In this document: positions 42,780-45,115 of the stretch, one piece after another
Position numbering within the stretch: position 1 is the first letter of the stretch
How the letters are laid out: the number at the start of each line of letters is the position of its first letter
Assembly (NCBI GenBank): GCA_947474995.1
Contig: CANJNJ010000026.1
Coordinates: 1-45,115, forward strand
DNA: 45,115 nucleotides
Direction: 5' to 3'
DNA from: Opitutaceae bacterium
GTDB lineage: Bacteria; Verrucomicrobiota; Verrucomicrobiia; Opitutales; Opitutaceae
Position numbers and translations under genes: made by a program
Notes under the pieces: generated by a model
What the model saw: only the letters and a program-made list of their open reading frames with translations
Database searches by the model: none
Told to the model about the DNA's origin: nothing

Positions 42780-44283
42780 CGGCGAATTTGGATTTGAATC
42801 CGAATGCTCGTTCATCGCGACCCGCGTCGCCAGCTCACAACCACTTCGCCTTCGCCACGTGGTTCTTTCTTCGGATGCCGGGGCTGATTCACCTCATCGC
42901 GTTCGTGTCCTTCTGACGCAGCTCGCGGGCCTCGTCGGCGCTCACGACCTGCTCCCGGTCACGCGCTTTTTCACCTCGGTCTGCGCCGAACTGGGTCCGG
43001 CCGCCTACCTCCAGCTTCCGTCGCTCTGCTGGTTCTTTGGCGCCGGGGCATTTCTCCACGTGCTGAGCGCCGGCGGCACCCCGCTCTCCCTGCTGCTCTT
43101 TGCCGGCGTCGCCCCCGCTCTCTGCCTCGCGTTGCTTTGGGTCGGCTATCTCGCGCTTTCCTGCGCCGGCCAGATTTTCCTCAATTTTCAATGGGCACTC
43201 GCACCGCTCTGGAGATTATCCGAGTCGCCGTGTCTGACCCGGCTGCTCCTCGGCTGGCTCCTCTTTCGCCTGATGTTTCTGGCCGGGGTCGTGAAACTGG
43301 CGAGCGGCGATCCTCGCTGGCAGGATCTCAGCGCCCTGACGTTTCACGATGAAACCCAGCCCCTCCCGACCCCGCTCGCGTGGCACGTTCATCAGTTCCC
43401 CGCGTGCCCACCGCGCCTCGTGCTTCGGCATGTTCGTGATTGAGCGGCTCGTCTCTTTCTTCCTTTTCGCTCCCCGGACGCTGCGCGACCGCGCCGCCCT
43501 CATCATGGCCGCGCTCTTGGCCGCCATCGCGCTCACCGGCAACTACACTTTCTTCAATTTCCTCACCGCCATCCTCTGCCTCCTCCCTTCGACGACGCCC
43601 TCTGGCTCCGCCTCCTGCCCCGGCGGCTTCCTCCAGTTTGTCATCTATTAGATGACAAACTGGCCGGGCCGGGGCCGGGGCCGGGGCCGGGGCCGGGGCC
43701 GTGGCAGCGGGCGGCGCAGCTTCCGTTGGCAATTTTCGTTTTCGGGGACACTTCGATTGAAATGCTGCCGGTGGTAGGGCGCGGGGCAGCCGAACCGCCG
43801 GGATTCGAGGTGCTGGCTTCGGTGGTGGGGCCGTTTCGGTCCTTCAACACCTACGGCCTGTTTGCTTTATGACCAATCCGCGGCCGAGCTTATTTCCAAA
43901 AATAGCGATGATGGCCGGGAGTGGAAAACCTGCAAATTCCGCACCCGCGCGGCGACCTCGCGCGGCGCCCCACCTGGGGGGCGCCGCATCAACCGCGCCT
44001 CGACCGACAGCTTTGGTTTGCCGCCCTGGGTCCGCCCGAGCAGAATCCCTGGGTCTTGTCTCTCTGCGAACATCTTCTCCGTGGCACGTCTGAGGTGCTC
44101 GCGCTCTTCGCGCCCAATCCGTTTCCGACCAAACCGCCCCGGAATATTCGGGTCGTACGTTACGAATACCATTTCACCGAGGCGGCCTCTCGCGCGCGCA
44201 CCGGCCAGTGGTGGCGCCGGACGCCGCTCGATTTCTACGTGCCTTCCGCTGCCGCTGCGGTGACGCTCTTGTCTGCGCCATGA
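42776..44283 (+). pseudogene. Lipase maturation factor (LMF1)-family gene broken by frameshifts
   Basis: Fragments of one LMF-family protein lie in order but in alternating frames. Frame 2 to about 42912 gives ATWFFLRMPGLIHLIAFVSF. Frame 1 to about 43420 gives TQLAGLVGAHDLLPVTRFF and LSALTFHDETQPLPTPLAWHVHQFP. Frame 2 to about 43585 gives HRASCFGMFVIERLVSFFLF and LTGNYTFFNFLTAILCLL. Frame 1 to about 43865 gives DDALWLRLLPRR and GPFRSFNTYGLFAL. Frame 2 to about 43945 gives AAELISKNSDDGREWK. Frame 1 to 44283 gives DLARRPTWGAPHQPRLDRQL and QWWRRTPLDFYVP. At least five shifts are needed. Intact LMF proteins are multipass membrane proteins. The last fragment ends in an ATGA overlap with the next gene. 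Either a decayed gene or a badly sequenced GC-rich stretch; neighbours are intact, which favours decay. Confidence 0.8.
43633..43700. repeat. Perfect palindrome followed by a GGGGCC tandem repeat
   Basis: CCAGTTTGTCATCTA (43633-43647), one T, then the exact complement (43649-43663) form a 31-bp palindrome with a 1-nt centre. Five tandem GGGGCC units follow (43671-43700). Both lie inside the LMF pseudogene. A fold-back duplication or slippage event is a likely origin. Confidence 0.85.
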
Positions 44284-45115
44284 CCGACCCACAACCACCC
44301 GCCCGCGATCGCTTTCTTGGTTTGCTGCGCGCGGCAGTCCAAGAGTCCAGCCTCGTAAAACTCACCCTCGGAAAATACCGCGGCGGAGATGCCTCGCTCC
44401 AAAACCTGTTTGTGCGACCCGTCGCATTGAAAGCGGGACCGCATCTGGCCTTCGTTTGGCGCCATGCCACCCGCGACGTCACGAAGAACCATGCGCCGGA
44501 AACCGCCGTGGTCGAACTCGCGAAGCTCGTGGGTAAAGATTTTCTCGATGCGCACCTTTTTACGGCCACGCAATCCGCCCAATTGGAATGCCAGGCCGAC
44601 GGGAAAGCGCGATTGCGCGTGAAAACCGCCCCGGCGGACCTGCCGCCTCCAGCACCCGTGAGCCCGGGTCATGATCGCGCCAAACAGCATGCCATTCCCG
44701 GTGATGCGCCGTGGCTTCGCGCCCTCGGGATCACCAACGATCGTGGCCAGCCGCGTGAAGGCATGGCCGACAAATTTCGACAAATTCAGAAATTTGCCGA
44801 GCTGCTCAGCCATCTCCTCGACGAAGCCCGGCTCGACTCAAACGCCGCCGTATCCGCGCGCCCACCGCTGCAAATTGTCGATATGGCCAGCGGCAAAGGC
44901 TACCTCACGTTCGCCCTCGCGGCGCTCCTGGGCGAGCGCGCGATCATTCGCGGGGTCGAGCTGCGCCCTGAACTGGTCGACTTGTGCAACCGGGTCGCGC
45001 GCGAGGCTGGTTTCGCTTCCCGTCTCAGCTTTACCTCGGGGTCAATCGACGAAACCCCGCTCGGCACCTGCGACGTGCTCATCGCGCTCCATGCCTGCGA
45101 CACCGCGACCGACGA
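44280..45115 (+). CDS. Class I SAM-dependent methyltransferase, C-terminus beyond the window
   Basis: An open frame of 278 codons runs off the right edge. It begins MTDPQPPARDRFLGLLRAA, with its ATG overlapping the stop of the LMF frame (ATGA). Residues ~20-140 (LVKLTLGKYRGGDASLQNLFVRPV, FVWRHATRDVTKNH) form an N-terminal domain seen before the methyltransferase in this group. Residues ~145-190 (PWLRALGITNDRGQPREGMADKFRQIQKFAELL) link to motif I LQIVDMASGKGYLTFALAALLG, then RGVELRPELVDLCN and DVLIALHACDTATD, the pattern of the Methyltransf_32-type proteins. The substrate is probably RNA or another macromolecule, but is not established. Confidence 0.82.
   Translation, partial: MTDPQPPARDRFLGLLRAAVQESSLVKLTLGKYRGGDASLQNLFVRPVALKAGPHLAFVWRHATRDVTKNHAPETAVVELAKLVGKDFLDAHLFTATQSAQLECQADGKARLRVKTAPADLPPPAPVSPGHDRAKQHAIPGDAPWLRALGITNDRGQPREGMADKFRQIQKFAELLSHLLDEARLDSNAAVSARPPLQIVDMASGKGYLTFALAALLGERAIIRGVELRPELVDLCNRVAREAGFASRLSFTSGSIDETPLGTCDVLIALHACDTATD

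Overview
The window looks like a chromosomal segment of a Verrucomicrobiota bacterium, most likely family Opitutaceae. The inference rests on high GC, two giant PVC-type propeller/HEAT/CxxCH dehydrogenases, many secreted proteins with Tat signals (RRDFL, RRSFL, RRRFL), a DUF1552 protein, a SUMF1-sialidase remnant, and pyrimidine-rich leaders that mostly lack Shine-Dalgarno sites. No tRNA, rRNA, CRISPR array, phage or transposase gene was seen.

Layout. 0.2-8.1 kb holds secreted catabolic or oxidative proteins: a decayed Tat protein, a sugar-isomerase-like TIM barrel, a cytochrome c/PQQ-type sugar dehydrogenase, a truncated SUMF1-sialidase gene running in frame into a rhodanese, a neutral-ceramidase-like hydrolase and an amidohydrolase. 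8.4-13.6 kb is a tandem pair of roughly 850-residue PVC-type heme dehydrogenases with overlapping ends. 13.6-20 kb has a divergent SDR protein, a 7Fe ferredoxin, DUF1552, a DsbD-N/TlpA thioredoxin fusion and an unrecognised membrane coiled-coil protein. 20-25 kb has glutamate dehydrogenase, a pair of secreted paralogs (one broken by a stop codon) and a Na+/H+ antiporter-like protein. 25-28.4 kb carries DUF1015, ribosomal proteins L31 and L36, YqgE and dCMP deaminase. 28.4-31.2 kb is a compact methyltransferase / FAD oxidoreductase / type III polyketide synthase cluster. 31.3-35 kb is housekeeping: Nif3, AroQ, a NusG paralog, PgsA-PgpA and CoaD. 35.1-38.8 kb is a MacAB-like efflux operon with glycine-rich insertions. 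38.9-42.6 kb has a TPR protein and a THI5/NMT1-type ABC importer. 42.8-44.3 kb is a lipase-maturation-factor gene wrecked by frameshifts, followed by a methyltransferase cut by the window end.

The most noteworthy points are the small type III PKS cluster, several families of intergenic palindromic repeats, four decayed genes in 45 kb, the coiled-helix/poly-Gly insertion in the efflux adaptor matched by poly-Gly in its permease, and a perfect fold-back palindrome beside a GGGGCC tandem repeat inside the LMF pseudogene. All family assignments come from reading motifs; no database search was possible.
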